From NCBI GenBank assembly GCA_003313425.1, contig NHZP01000031.1:496001-560000 (forward strand): a stretch of 64,000 nt of DNA, in the 5' to 3' direction. Below are positions 12,801-20,563 of the stretch, in pieces. This DNA is from Pseudopyrenochaeta lycopersici. Its lineage: Eukaryota; Ascomycota; Dothideomycetes; Pleosporales; Pseudopyrenochaetaceae. Under the pieces are notes generated by a model that saw only the letters and a program-made list of their open reading frames with translations, searched no databases and was not told the DNA's origin. Both the position numbers and the translations under genes were made by a program. Numbering within the stretch: the stretch's first letter is position 1; each line of letters begins with the position of its first letter.

Positions 12801-14006
12801 GCGAAGGAAGCTGAGCAAGCTTACTGCCACGAACTGGGCATCCAGGGTTCGGATTTTATTCAGTTTGGCTACTGGGACAGCAGGCAGAAGGGGCTGCTCG
12901 CTGGAGAGCGACTGATGGTCGACCTCAAGAGGCTCGATGCGGCGTACCTCAAGGGCGACGAGCGAGAGTACGAGATGACCAAGAACATCTCACTTGCCCA
13001 GCTCAATCCTGTAGCGCTCTTGCAGTTCAAGCAGGGTGGGAACTGCTTCTTCGACATCCCAGAGGCGATATTCGACCTCGACTGTCCGGGACACTACATG
13101 CGGCGCATCAAGTCGGTCAATATCACAATACCCTGTATTACAGGTCCTTACGCCTCAGTTGCGGTCAAGCTGTCGCTCATCAAGTCGACAATCCGCATAT
13201 CGAGCGTCCTGTCTACGGGCAAAAAGCAATACGCCCGCACCAACAACGACATCCGCTTCCAGGACCTGTATGGCCACCTACAAGCCATAGTCACCAGCTC
13301 CGCCGTCAACGATAGCGGCACCTTTGAGCCCAGCGCCCGCGACGACAGATACATGCCATTTGAGAGGTACGGCGCTATCAGCAGTTGGCAGTTACAGATC
13401 CCGACCGAATTCCGGCAGTTCGACTACGGGACCATCACAGACGCTGTGATCACGCTGCGTTATACGGCCCGCGAGGGCGGCGATGCGCTGCACTCTCAGG
13501 TTGTCACCGAGCTCAAGCAAAAGGCCATTGCGGCCATTGCCCTCGCCGAGAGCCAGAATGGTCTGGCGCGCCTTGTCGACCTGAAGCACGAGATGCCAGA
13601 CGCATGGAACCGGTTCGTGCAGCGGTCGACTGCGACTCCGCCAGCGCCGCAGAAGCTGTTGGTTAACATTACACGCGATCGGCTGCCATACTTGCTGGCG
13701 GCAGCGAAGGTGATTACTGTCACGAACATTGACCTGTTTGTGCAAATCGACCCGGCGTTCAAGAGCACCTACACGCCGGGTGAGCTTAAGTTTTATGTGT
13801 TTGCGGACGGGACGACGGCAGGAGATGCGGACTTGTTGAGCATGTCGCAGTGGACCCCGAACACGATCAAGGGCGCATCCAAGGCGATGGGGAAGCCGTT
13901 GGGCAAGTGGAACATAGAGGCAGGGCTGGGGGATTTGACAACGAAGATTGATCCGGCGGCAATCGTGCAGGCGTTTTTGGTGGTGCATTATACGGCTTCG
14001 TGGTAA
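3843..14006 (+). CDS. TcA-like insecticidal toxin complex protein (3387 aa)
   Basis: A single intronless ORF of 3387 residues starts at an ATG in a strong context. Residues about 45-110 resemble a carboxypeptidase-regulatory/transthyretin-like fold (SGFVRDQYGRPLVGLTVEA). A cysteine cluster then AYLVDILHFL (CQCEGC at 600-605) matches the VRP1/TcA N-terminal region. An ABC-toxin N-terminal-like region lies near 1725-1860 and a neuraminidase-like domain near 1890-2060 (YYRVRRNANIWDPWQKVDID). The conserved core at about 2360-2470 contains NRDGIPGVLQRP and YNWELFYHIPMLVAD. The TcB-binding/pore-forming part has a long helical stretch from about 2900, then FDYGTITDAVITLRYTAREGG-type sequence near 3193. 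Bacterial TcA proteins form pentameric pore-forming injection devices of about 2500 residues; this one is longer. The divergent TcB-like gene completes the pair. Membership is clear; activity and target are unknown. Confidence 0.93.
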   Translation: MDRQQLGKMCHGPRPTGTYGGGYGPRPPPSSGPSQPLQLGNEPSYSVSGFVRDQYGRPLVGLTVEANDVDLRHEQLLGRTETTVPAGAYRIEYSSASFRRAEKDTADLRLSVFDLSKQQTDGKAPLFKTQIYFNAPAQATIDIVVGPPDASTLSEYDLTLAAVQPLLDGAQIEDLVQDDTHQDISFLAGETGLDPTNIQFLVTAWKANASTNNVISQDTFYGLFREGLPTDINALVALNIDVIMSALNKAILNNIIATKSQNDLDAIKAAFLVLGAQSVLYQPSNPTKPSPLADVLSSSGMRNPADFVQAFADHDGTIDDFWTTLDASAAFKGQAGKIQQSIQFGMVTLNHGPMISELQKRQQNKEFSSVQDLATFSESKWLGIIQQPNVGAPTAIPDSATLPRANAMAKAMTNIFEDTFPTQFVTARLSDTNDDTDHGVLSGKSDTQTFLAANPMFNIKTTRLVQYLTTSSAKLDGVKNVDDLKTNVAAMQRIYSVAPQYTQMRTLVASGVTSSMQIARMGRTSFLSRFGNALGGEAQALPIYERASQTNAFASSLLTNFGFASSRVFPPVYRPILIGNLKLGTEIPDLSTLFGSMDMCQCEGCRAVDGPAAYLVDILHFLRDRLLIDTITRNPNGSIKSVTYKTRLIHESRETLTAKDILFDRRGDIGAIELTCENTNTPVPYIDLCIEILEEAVAPSPIFKSFHLPVQAITDMDAGQIGAWKSQFRPPLTDNAKLTILKRGTIWSIDEQDFTYAIAIDDTNQPFVSTRSRQTKGTAAERAANPQYQNAAAYTSLAAMVYPVALPFAMWTETIRSYLAHIDVQRYQLMEVLSKDSPLIVLGEGTIANELLGLTVKNANIIVNRTTGQDGSPTSGPWNFWGFSASSGSGEIPDPATTSPLNSSLAYNITLTNRVDVFLQQSTLTYGELLNLLELMPYLRPIPARRGQSLPRLVAREGAPVDTCQLKLLQIRGLSIEDLRNIHSFIRLYRALSVLGWGILDVGIAYAYLATRSWDSPDPYTACTEDLLIKIANIRRLMALLNDLDIEAVCAFWAPISTTKFVDFDGEDSQATAKSLYDKIFRNQTVNNIPDPLFPADATALAGTIAAASNQLLSALNISQADLTAMQLPVILPDGDLNLNNLSNLYRHSVLAHSLGISVSDYTAFLKITNTDPFSSSAVTVDFVQRAQNVIASNFSLQELNYLLRDDFASGSGLDPLDETIADFFDDFRSEQQKIEADNTRPSDNTLDQDTTLLKTKLPLLNLDQSVISQALSIFNGTVLYTVPLATPPPGGLISSSLGDKCTYDAANQTLAFQGVMMLSEQQTLIGLPGASTDFENAVGALFALPRTFLALYLRTFTPVKVETPLSAMPAGLEIPVALRKKLYFESTASTLHSIGALSPSELQAITKAVGTVDPTTIIDFNSAVQKLLDLSAAAAATADNILLGPTDVSALFDADVLNGTPVTANSRIQFILGKLLPKLRSIQTTQALLVRLGQTMALDSQVTARLVSTWLHSSTKQLLDVFLDKSLLLSSSATAITRVLYPNLFDGYTKLHKAAMVVNKFTLTVTQLSWLFNYKLWLDLDNLPLQLIPAGTTTDLFARWERLSALTKLRDSFSGGEDALVRIFSLARQPGVLKQTVFDAIVKWTNWNAADLESITGPAGYKFIFPTAYEDEVALSQLVQYFTLLQKVGCSSADLAQLATPDATEPQSRIAVQTVKSKYDQPTWETVSRPLRNILRDKQRQALVAYLLANPPSSGITWRNDNDLFAYYLIDVDMGPCQLTSRIKQSVCSVQLFVQRCLMNLEPDVLADTEVEDEWLEWDSWLKSQVISSANRQIFMYPENFLDPSLRDDKTPFFTDLENDLQQNNITNDLAETAFGNYLEKLHEVSRLKVLSYYHETENTGTGVQGVDNLHVFAVTRGTPRDVYYRVRRNANIWDPWQKVDIDLASDHVVPVMWNRTLHLCWLQFTAKQFQQPITMPSAGSDVPAGGKYWEIKLAWTEMKNGKWLAKKISDDILAVVKTGTAIDESDPPPLLNIAGTGRNGLSCKSEITKDNKLRIHVLSNRMKPGLLGYFEFDGIKGAPIVVDKQFHFTKNPDLSTLIKELVEFITMPWIAYLAPAAGTALNAMSFTEDTLIQLLLSLIGIDEQLTLPVDITGQPNTPPGWLTQAQLQMVQVAALKKTPGTPFSLISAPQDQQFITQRPFFFQHDQRAFFVDPIDTYINIPFPLPLFGLTTAREANPAWLDGRLVAGYVNRLSPVNPIVQGPVLPPAMQGGTFQTIRTFPLSGGFKAVPDVGNGLAAVKSSVPAATLTRLATRSTATNDFPSSIFPRPVNLIDYQVPASWLKIEIPSFRRFKFDLFYHPYVVQFMQEFNRDGIPGVLQRPEQQLAPRATDTFRAQYSPVAAHFDPDSNCDETVDFSVGGSYSQYNWELFYHIPMLVADKLSSNQQFSDAQTWLRYIFDPTDTSSLMSPGKYWKTKPFVQMQNNQDETISNIFRILAARGDPAAYAKLTAGQKQFLNDMELSVQEWRQNPFNPFLVARMRIMAFQMATVMKYLDNLIAWGDQLFGRDTIEAINEATQLYILAANILGPRPADIPARATPVVQTYNSLDSKLDAFSNALVQIEELVPNYSSIASSNIRISPTHIHQGATPTMLFFCVPRNQKLMGYWDTVSDRLFKIRNCMNLQGIVRELALWDPPINPLLLIQARAAGVDISSVLSDVAAVVPLYRYSTLAAKAMDLVNEVRAFGSALLQALEKQDSEGLALLHSSTEMSLLKVVRNVKSLQADEAGKQVDALVAGKAIVNERNQHYTNLSFMNPWEITHMSLEGAALVIQTIEAATQPVSAGLSLIPDVKIGAPTSIGATYGGQNVSKSSSKFAQFLFRSAGLLSKTAAMSQTLAGYYRRNEDWELQIATSSKELSQFDIQIAAANVRKAVADKELDNHDLQISNAQEIDTYMRVKFTNQQLYSWMSKQVSALYFTAYSLAFKTAKEAEQAYCHELGIQGSDFIQFGYWDSRQKGLLAGERLMVDLKRLDAAYLKGDEREYEMTKNISLAQLNPVALLQFKQGGNCFFDIPEAIFDLDCPGHYMRRIKSVNITIPCITGPYASVAVKLSLIKSTIRISSVLSTGKKQYARTNNDIRFQDLYGHLQAIVTSSAVNDSGTFEPSARDDRYMPFERYGAISSWQLQIPTEFRQFDYGTITDAVITLRYTAREGGDALHSQVVTELKQKAIAAIALAESQNGLARLVDLKHEMPDAWNRFVQRSTATPPAPQKLLVNITRDRLPYLLAAAKVITVTNIDLFVQIDPAFKSTYTPGELKFYVFADGTTAGDADLLSMSQWTPNTIKGASKAMGKPLGKWNIEAGLGDLTTKIDPAAIVQAFLVVHYTASW

Positions 14007-14868
14007 CTGACTGGCGTAATGGGTCTTTCTAGTCTTTCTATCCTAGTTTACTATGCAACGCGATTCTACCCTTTGAACGATCTAAATGAAGTATCTGTGT
14101 GCCTTGTCCCTTCCTAAGAGGGTATAACTTTTGGTACTGGAATTTTGTCAAGTTAGGCTTAATATTTAGGTTTACTATACTTATTATAGTAAATAGACCC
14201 AACGACATTGGCTTCATCGTAAGGCAGCATTCTTGCGAAGTTTGCTCTGCGACCCACACTTGTTTCCAACGCTTTACATCACTTCACCAACTCCACGGCC
14301 GAAGTCCGCAAAATATACGTAGCAAAATACTGCCTCAGCATACCATTTATATTGGATGGCGTGCACCAAGAGAGTTCCTATTCAGCGTAGATCCTTGAGA
14401 TGTCTTGGCGGTGTGAATAAGTAGCTTTGAATAGAGGAATAGAAATGATGTGCATAGGCCTTCACAGCCATTTGAACAGCCTCATGATTATATCTATGCA
14501 CTTTATTCATTTTTTATTATACAATGTTATGGTGGCATGTGAAGCCAAGGCACTGCTTAGCTCAGCAGACTACCGAAATATTTTGGCGACTGGGGTGCCT
14601 TTGTTACTAATTGCACTGCCACCTTACTTATGCCGAAAGTGCCTAGTATAAAGTGATGTAGGAATCTGTCTCGTATTCCCTCCCAAAAAAAAAAGAACAG
14701 TGTGAGTCATCCACGTCCAAGGCAGCATGTGAGCTTCCTCCAGATATTTATCAAAACTATGATTGCAGCTCCCGTCCATGTCCCCCATACTTGAGCATTT
14801 GTCAAAGATATAATCCAGTATTGATAAATCGTCCATCTGCGTCAAATCGTGCACTTTATACAACAAAC
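14007..14868. other. Intergenic region between TcA-like and F-box/ankyrin genes
   Basis: Presumed 3' UTR of the TcA-like gene followed by the promoter of the next gene. A poly-A run sits near 14685-14695. Short ORFs here show no recognisable domain. I see no transposon or RNA gene. Confidence 0.5.
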
Positions 14869-16935
14869 ATGGCGTCGCCTTTGGAGACCCTCCCAACCGA
14901 GATCCTGGACTTTATTCTCGAATACCTCATCAATCATGACATTGGTGCCCTACGCGGATGCGAGCACTTGGACTGCATGTCACTTTCCCGCCTCTCGCGG
15001 TGCTCGCACTTTCTCAACTATCGCCTCGAGCCCCTGCTGTACGGAACAATCGATGCTCGCAACGCAGCCCTGCGAATTGGCTGCATGACAAGGAATTTGC
15101 ATGCAATTCAGAAAGCTGCATCTTGCGGAGCGAATCCTAGCGTCGTGCGGCGGTACATACTCAACAACGCCGTCGTCCACGCCGAACAAGAGACTGGCTA
15201 TCGTGAGGTCTCACCCCTCCAGGTGGCTCTGAAGGCAGGGCAGCTTGAAGCCTATAACCTACTGCTTGACCTAGGCGCTGGTCTAACAGCACAAGATTAC
15301 AGCAACGCCAAGATAATGGACTCACAGCTGATGGCGTTCGCGCAAAGGCTGGCGGAGCCATGGAACGTGGAATTTTTGAAGGCCTTTATGGAAGCTCGAG
15401 CAGAGACGCCGTATTGGAAGGATAACAGAAGAGACAATTATTCGCAAGCGTTGGCTGTGGTGAGTAGGCTACCGTTCACGCACGTCGTGCGTTGGGCCTC
15501 GCCTGCGCTCTTGGAAACATTGCTAGACAACGGCGCGCCTCTCAACCAAGAAGCCCCATCGTCTTACTCGGGGAAAAAGCAGCCTCTGACGCCTCTAGGT
15601 GCGGCTTGTTTACGCGGAGACGTTGACGTCTTTAATCTGCTCGTCGCGCGAGGAGCACATGTAAACATCGAGGACTCTCTACGCAGCAAATACCCGACGA
15701 AATACACCCACATCCCTATCTTTGTGGCCTCGCATTACATGGCCGATAAAGGCAACTCCAACATGCTAGATGCTTGCATAGCTGGTGGCGCAGATGTGAA
15801 TCGGCCATGTCACATTCATCTGGCCCCATCGCCAGGAGAGTTCACCAAGCCAGAACTGCCACATGTATGCACCACGCCGCTTCTTACATATCTCGATTCG
15901 ATCAAATCGTGGAACAATACCTCTTCCAGTGTTGCCAAGCAACATCTTACTCCGTATGAGGGAGTTGCACATTTTATCCGTGCCTTGGGCGCCCATTTAC
16001 CTAGTCCTGTCGCGCCACCCGTAAAGCGCAAATTCAACAGCCCGGATCAAGAGCTATACGATCGTACTTTTGGAGGAATTTCCTCTCCTGTCGAGCTGCT
16101 TCTGGCAAAATGGGGCATTGAATCGCTGGCCATACCCTCGTTCTTCTCCGTCATCAAGCTCCTTGTTGAGCACGGCGGCACCGGACCGGACTTGGCAAGA
16201 ATTGTGGTACGGTTTGACGGCCAAAACGAACCGTCCGGCGGCAACATGGTCGATCTAGAGGGGTCGTGGCAACAGTTTTTGGCACTATTGATGCCTCAAC
16301 TGGAGTCGCTGGATCAGATCTCCAAGAACGCCCTGCTCCGCCGAATTATGGTGGACAAGGCCGGCATGCGCCATCGAGTCGCCCACCCGTCGCGTTGGGT
16401 CAAGATTGAAGCTATAGGACGGGCAAGCATCAGGGCCGTGGTCCGCGCCGGCACCGACATCAATGATATTGCAGTTGCTTCCGATACCAATCCGCATCCC
16501 GCCACGAATACGCCACTTCACCAACTAATCTCCTCATTCATCCACACCGACTGCCTCACCGATGACTTTCTGCACGACCATCCCAAGGGGCACACCTGTT
16601 CGTACACAACGGACGTGGTTGAGTCTCTTGGCGACTTCCTCGCTTTTCTCGTCAGCGAGGGCGCTGACCCCCTAATCGAGGACACTAACAAGTACCGTGA
16701 GGACAAGAAGACCGCAATAGACACGCTACTGTCGCCTATAAAGGAAGGCAGAATTGCAAACGAGGGCGGAACTGTCGAGAAGGGCCTCATGTATCTCGTC
16801 GCCAGACTCCAGGGCGCGAGTCAAGTCTTGGATTATACAGGTGACAGAAAACCGTACGAGGAGTCATTTTGGAGATCTTTGAGGCCAATTTACTTCTATT
16901 TGAGTGATTGTGAGCCCAAGAATGTAAGTTGGTAG
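14869..16935 (+). CDS. F-box and ankyrin-repeat protein
   Basis: I start at the ATG at 14869, because the open frame extends upstream only to a TTG. That gives 688 residues. Residues 3-25 (PLETLPTEILDFILEYL) are a canonical F-box start, continuing with LSRLSRCSHFLNYRLEPLLY. Ankyrin-like units follow, including SPLQVALKAGQLEAYNLLLDLGAG, TPLGAACLRGDVDVFNLLVARGAHVN and later ADVN and GADPLIED segments. Such fungal proteins are thought to be substrate adaptors for SCF ubiquitin ligases, with the ankyrins binding the target; the target here is unknown. The last codons (PKNVSW, stop) contain a perfect GTAAGT donor at 16924, so the true C-terminus may be spliced to a downstream exon. No RIP damage is visible. 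Confidence 0.85.
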   Translation: MASPLETLPTEILDFILEYLINHDIGALRGCEHLDCMSLSRLSRCSHFLNYRLEPLLYGTIDARNAALRIGCMTRNLHAIQKAASCGANPSVVRRYILNNAVVHAEQETGYREVSPLQVALKAGQLEAYNLLLDLGAGLTAQDYSNAKIMDSQLMAFAQRLAEPWNVEFLKAFMEARAETPYWKDNRRDNYSQALAVVSRLPFTHVVRWASPALLETLLDNGAPLNQEAPSSYSGKKQPLTPLGAACLRGDVDVFNLLVARGAHVNIEDSLRSKYPTKYTHIPIFVASHYMADKGNSNMLDACIAGGADVNRPCHIHLAPSPGEFTKPELPHVCTTPLLTYLDSIKSWNNTSSSVAKQHLTPYEGVAHFIRALGAHLPSPVAPPVKRKFNSPDQELYDRTFGGISSPVELLLAKWGIESLAIPSFFSVIKLLVEHGGTGPDLARIVVRFDGQNEPSGGNMVDLEGSWQQFLALLMPQLESLDQISKNALLRRIMVDKAGMRHRVAHPSRWVKIEAIGRASIRAVVRAGTDINDIAVASDTNPHPATNTPLHQLISSFIHTDCLTDDFLHDHPKGHTCSYTTDVVESLGDFLAFLVSEGADPLIEDTNKYREDKKTAIDTLLSPIKEGRIANEGGTVEKGLMYLVARLQGASQVLDYTGDRKPYEESFWRSLRPIYFYLSDCEPKNVSW

Positions 16936-17232
16936 GGAGTGGAAGACATAATATCACGGAGATGCCTGGGAAAGTGGAATCCAGGCGTTTTCTAGAATTA
17001 TGATAGAGTCTTATCAAGAAGACGCCAGTCTAGCAAGACACAGTGCTCTTATCGGAAGTAATTTCAAATAGCTACAAGCGCTTCGAGCTTACTTACAAGC
17101 TCGCTATCAGAAGATTCGCAGTCTACACGATATGGTCTATCGCAGCGCTACGTGAACGGAATCTATCCAAGCGTACTCTCTATCCGGAGCAGGCCGTGAT
17201 CGAGAGTGTTATAGGGGGAAAGAATATTAGGA

Positions 17233-17480
17233 ATGACATCAGACGCGTCAGTTGAGCGTTGGGTCTTTCCCTGTTGGCCGCTTCATCCGTTCCGCTGCTT
17301 AGTGTTCATGGATATTGCTATAACACCATTGACCTGGCCAGGCGCCCTCGAAACCGCTTCTATGCGTGCCACAACAGCATTTCAATCCCCAATCGAATAC
17401 AATTCTGTGCATGCTCCAAAGGGATATCTCCTTTCTATTTCGTATTAGCACTGGTCCCACAGCCAAAGTTGTGCAATTGA
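17233..17480 (+). pseudogene. Possible relic of a small secreted cysteine-containing protein
   Basis: From about 17256 one frame reads LGLSLLAASSVPLLSVHG, which looks like a signal peptide, followed by about 50 residues with five cysteines and a stop at 17478-17480. It has no ATG; a nearby ATG at 17233 lies in another frame. A one-base shift would join them. It could be a frameshifted small secreted protein, an exon of a spliced gene, or chance. No family recognised. Confidence 0.25.
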
Positions 17481-18590
17481 TATACAGAGTCCATTAGGGG
17501 CTTAAGTTTTCTACATGCGAGTCAGTTACACAGGCGAGTTGCCGTTGTGTGCCGATAACTATAGTTGTTAGTAACTGTATTTATACTAAACCTATTTAGG
17601 TAGTATATGGATACTTAGTAAGGTCTGGTCCATAGCTCTTAGAAGATCTAATAATTATCTAAATAAGCCTATATTAAACATTGCTATGCTGACGGCCTTC
17701 GCTATGGCCTATGCCTAGCCCTGGCTAAATCTTATATTTTCTTTAAGATAGCTGTTTTAAGGAATCGTTAGTTGTGTCTGTACGTAGAGGGGGTCAAGAG
17801 TGAGAAGTGAGAATAGGAGTTATCGAGATCTATATATGTGTCTGACATTTTGGTACTTGTGCCGAGTGGTACCTCGAGTTTGAAGTCTCGCCTGTGTAGT
17901 AACAAGTGAAAGGATAGTAGTCTGCTATATCAAGAGTTCTATCGCTATCTTTGCCATTCTAGGCCTTGTGTTAACACGCGCTATCTCCAGTAGAGATAGC
18001 GTCGAAAGCATGTCTTATCACTTTGCCCTGGTGAGCATTCAGAATATCAGGAGCGACATCAGTATCCCTTTGTTTGTGATACTCGTTGATATAGGTCGTT
18101 GCTGTAACCCTTATCTATAAGAGAGAATAGTTCAGTCCCAGGTTATTTAATTTACGTCATAATTAAGCATACACTCTAATCACCGACGCTGGGTGCCCCG
18201 CTAGCACAACGTCCGACAACACGATCTTGTATTTACATCTGCATTCGGTAGATTATTTTCGCACTTCGTGCCATTACGCTAGTTAGCATTTTGTGGATGT
18301 CCTTCAGCTTGTGCTATCTCCCCACACAATGTGTTCAATTGCCTAAGCTTAACGTGTAATATCATCGAGGCATCATTCTAGCTCCTCGTCTACTAGTTCC
18401 ACAAGCGTGCCCTCCAAATCGCCGTTCTGCACTTCCTATACCTCTCTCCCTGCTTGATAAAGTAGAAACAAAGACTCTATTTTGGGAAAACTAGGATTAA
18501 ATGCCTTAACTTGATTGCAAAGCATGCTATCTTCTACTATGGTTAAAGCAACAATAAAAACTTTCTAACCTACATTATTCATATAATGTA
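17481..18590. other. Gene-free spacer, probably decayed repeat DNA
   Basis: No ORF of coding character, no clear LTR or inverted-repeat boundary. AT-rich patches rich in TA dinucleotides alternate with more balanced sequence, as expected for old repeat remnants. A small perfect hairpin (GCTATCTC and GAGATAGC around 17980-18000) is present. Confidence 0.4.
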
Positions 18591-18817
18591 CATAGCAAGC
18601 GAGCGGCGCATGCAAGCGAACGGCGTAACCCACCAAATTTGGACAATGCGTAAACTTCTATCGAGTATAGTACCATCTATTTAAGCTCGATAATGTGCTT
18701 CTAAAACTAGAGTTACTATAACAATCTTAGCTCTTAATTGCGATTAAATGTAGACTGAAATAAATGCAGAGTTAGTAGGGTGCGCTGTCCGCTTGGAAGC
18801 GCCGCTCGCTTGCCATA
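18591..18817. mobile_element. MITE with about 20-bp terminal inverted repeats and TA duplication
   Basis: The left end CATAGCAAGCGAGCGGCGC and the right end GCGCCGCTCGCTTGCCATA are inverted copies with two mismatches. Both are flanked by TA (18589-18590 and 18818-18819). The 227-bp interior has no coding frame. TA duplications point to a Tc1/mariner-type (Fot/pogo in fungi) transposase acting in trans. The autonomous parent is not in the window. Confidence 0.7.
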
Positions 18818-19095
18818 TACTTTATATGAAGTTATTTAACTTTCCTTGTACCCATTACAAGGATGCTATAGAGATCTACTATCAGTAGAGTCAATTGGTT
18901 GCTTACTATTATCTTACTTACCTCATAGATGCGTAACTTTGCTTCAGAATCTAGAGATATTTTAGAGAGTTTTAATCTATATTTGGATTGTTTTGCGACT
19001 TTTGACCTAGGCAAGCGTCCTATGTAGTTAACCTTAGTTGCATTTAGAGAATTTGGAAGGGGTGCTGCGCTTCATTGTCTGAACAAAGTATTGCA

Positions 19096-19765
19096 TCAGC
19101 ACCTCAAAACCTCTATTTCCGTATCCAGTGTCCAACTTGTATCATTAGGCGCACTCTGCCGATGCGTCTCTGACACTAAATCCTCCACTGCTCGGGCTTG
19201 AAATTCAATAACTAGTATGCCACCCGCGCAAGGTCCCATGACGCCTTGATCGCCGTTCTCAGGCGTGAGTCGTCTTCCAAATTGTCCACTGAGCGGTCCT
19301 CTGACATCGAGCATCCCAATACTCTATTGGCTTTTAGTATCAGGACCGAGATTACGAAATAGAGACAGAACTTACTTGTATCTCTGCCTTCTCAGAGAAC
19401 GAGTACGTACTTCGCAAGAACATGGTTGCGTTATCCGGCAAGTTCGTGTTTCCCTGAGCGTTGGTGCCTCGCGCATTCACTAGGACCTTCCAACCCTCGT
19501 CAATGATGATGGTGCTGATAGTATTGCACATCCTCAACGAAGAATCAAAAGAGCCTAAAGCCGGCAAAAAGTTTGCGAGTGTAAATGTGAGTGGAGCAAT
19601 GTTTGTTGTCGCATTTACTGGTCCAATGACCGCGTTGAGACCTCCCTCGGGGCAAGCGCTGCCCCAGTAGCTGATATTGGCAAAACTCGGTAGCGGCGCT
19701 GGACTTTCATCACCCAGTACACCAATAACAGTGTTCAGAGACAGTAGGGCAAAGAGAATTCGCAT
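19096..19765 (-). CDS. Secreted DUF4360-type protein (two exons)
   Basis: Exon 1 runs from the ATG at 19765 to 19376 (130 codons). A 52-bp intron (19375-19324) has GTAAGT at its donor, an ACTAA branch-like site and a CAATAG acceptor. Exon 2 runs 19323-19096. The joined product is 205 residues. Residues 1-18 (MRILFALLSLNTVIGVLG) form a signal peptide. The pattern YWGSACPEGG, a central LRMCN, then GPLSGQF and GPCAGGILVIEF, ending in DTSWTLDTEIEVLRC, fits DUF4360, a family of small secreted fungal proteins of unknown function with conserved cysteines. Expect an extracellular disulfide-bonded protein. Without splicing, the frame would end 7 residues into the intron and lose the conserved C-terminal half. 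Confidence 0.85.
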
Positions 19766-20153
19766 GGTGGAGTGGGTTAGATGGTAGCTATCAATGGAGT
19801 TGAAAATAAAGGTTTCAAGGCAAGCTGAAAATATACATCAGGTGCCCCACTTGCCAGAAGCTGATACTTTCACTGCCGTATATTGCATGTACAGACAAAG
19901 ACCAGGATATTGATACGCGACTTCATTTGCAGTTTCTTATGGGCCGGCAGAATACCCGCTTGAGTACAATCAAAACCCATGTCGCAACAATTTTGCGTGT
20001 GGCTCAAAAATATTAACATTCTTTTCTGAGCTCTTATGAGATGTATCCTTCGACCACGAACTCTAGAGACATGAACACGGAAAATGAGCTTATCTTCTAA
20101 GGAAACGTGTTGTTGATGCAGGAACAAAATCAGAGCGCAACAGCGTATGTAAT
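19766..20153. other. Intergenic sequence between the DUF4360 gene and the large transposon
   Basis: Presumed promoter of the minus-strand DUF4360 gene, then ordinary host sequence up to the CACATC target site. One 85-codon frame on the minus strand has no recognisable features and I do not call it. Confidence 0.5.
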
Positions 20154-20159
20154 CACATC
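20154..20159. repeat. Target-site duplication CACATC, left copy
   Basis: The six bases CACATC directly precede the left inverted repeat. The same six directly follow the right inverted repeat at 48888-48893. This sets the boundaries of the 28.7-kb insertion. Confidence 0.85.
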
Positions 20160-20309
20160 TACGGTGGACTAGGTATTAGCCACGAAGGTCGGAAACCAAA
20201 ATCCGAAAACCAAAACCTCGAACCTGAACAATAATAACCATTTACCAGCCCTTACGCTCTACAACAGGGTATAAATAATAAAGTAATAGACTGTAATAGT
20301 TTTTATTTA
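20160..20309 (+). repeat. Left terminal inverted repeat of the integrase transposon
   Basis: This 150-bp block matches the reverse complement of 48741-48887 almost throughout, differing by one 3-bp indel and a handful of transitions. The outermost bases are TACGGTGGACTA. It includes the pyrimidine-poor motif ACCAAAATCCGAAAACCAAA, possibly a transposase binding site. Confidence 0.9.
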
Positions 20310-20563
20310 ATCTATCTAGAATTTAAACCCTAAACCTCGCATATAAGTTATAGAGAAATTCCCTCTCTTATAAATCGCTTTCGCAGAGTAAACCTATCCG
20401 CCTACCCTATAACTAGTATAGCCTTTATCAGACTATTATAACTATTACTGTCCTAGTAGCCTATTATCTTACATACTTAGTCTATAATAGGAGCCTACAA
20501 ACTTAGTATACTTAACAGCTTTAATACTAACCTTATATCCTTCTGCTAGATTATAGTACGCTT

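Noticed and set aside
4235..13988. Many short frames on the minus strand and in other plus frames across the TcA-like gene
   Set aside because: They overlap a single 3387-codon gene with clear domains and have no recognisable content of their own.
17233..17448. ORF starting at ATG 17233 in its own frame
   Set aside because: No coding character in this frame; the only interesting peptide lies in the neighbouring frame.
18832..19014. 60-codon minus-strand frame beginning MPRSKVAKQSKYR
   Set aside because: Short, no domain, adjacent to a MITE; chance cannot be excluded.
19870..20127. 85-codon minus-strand frame
   Set aside because: No signal peptide, domain or codon pattern supporting a gene.
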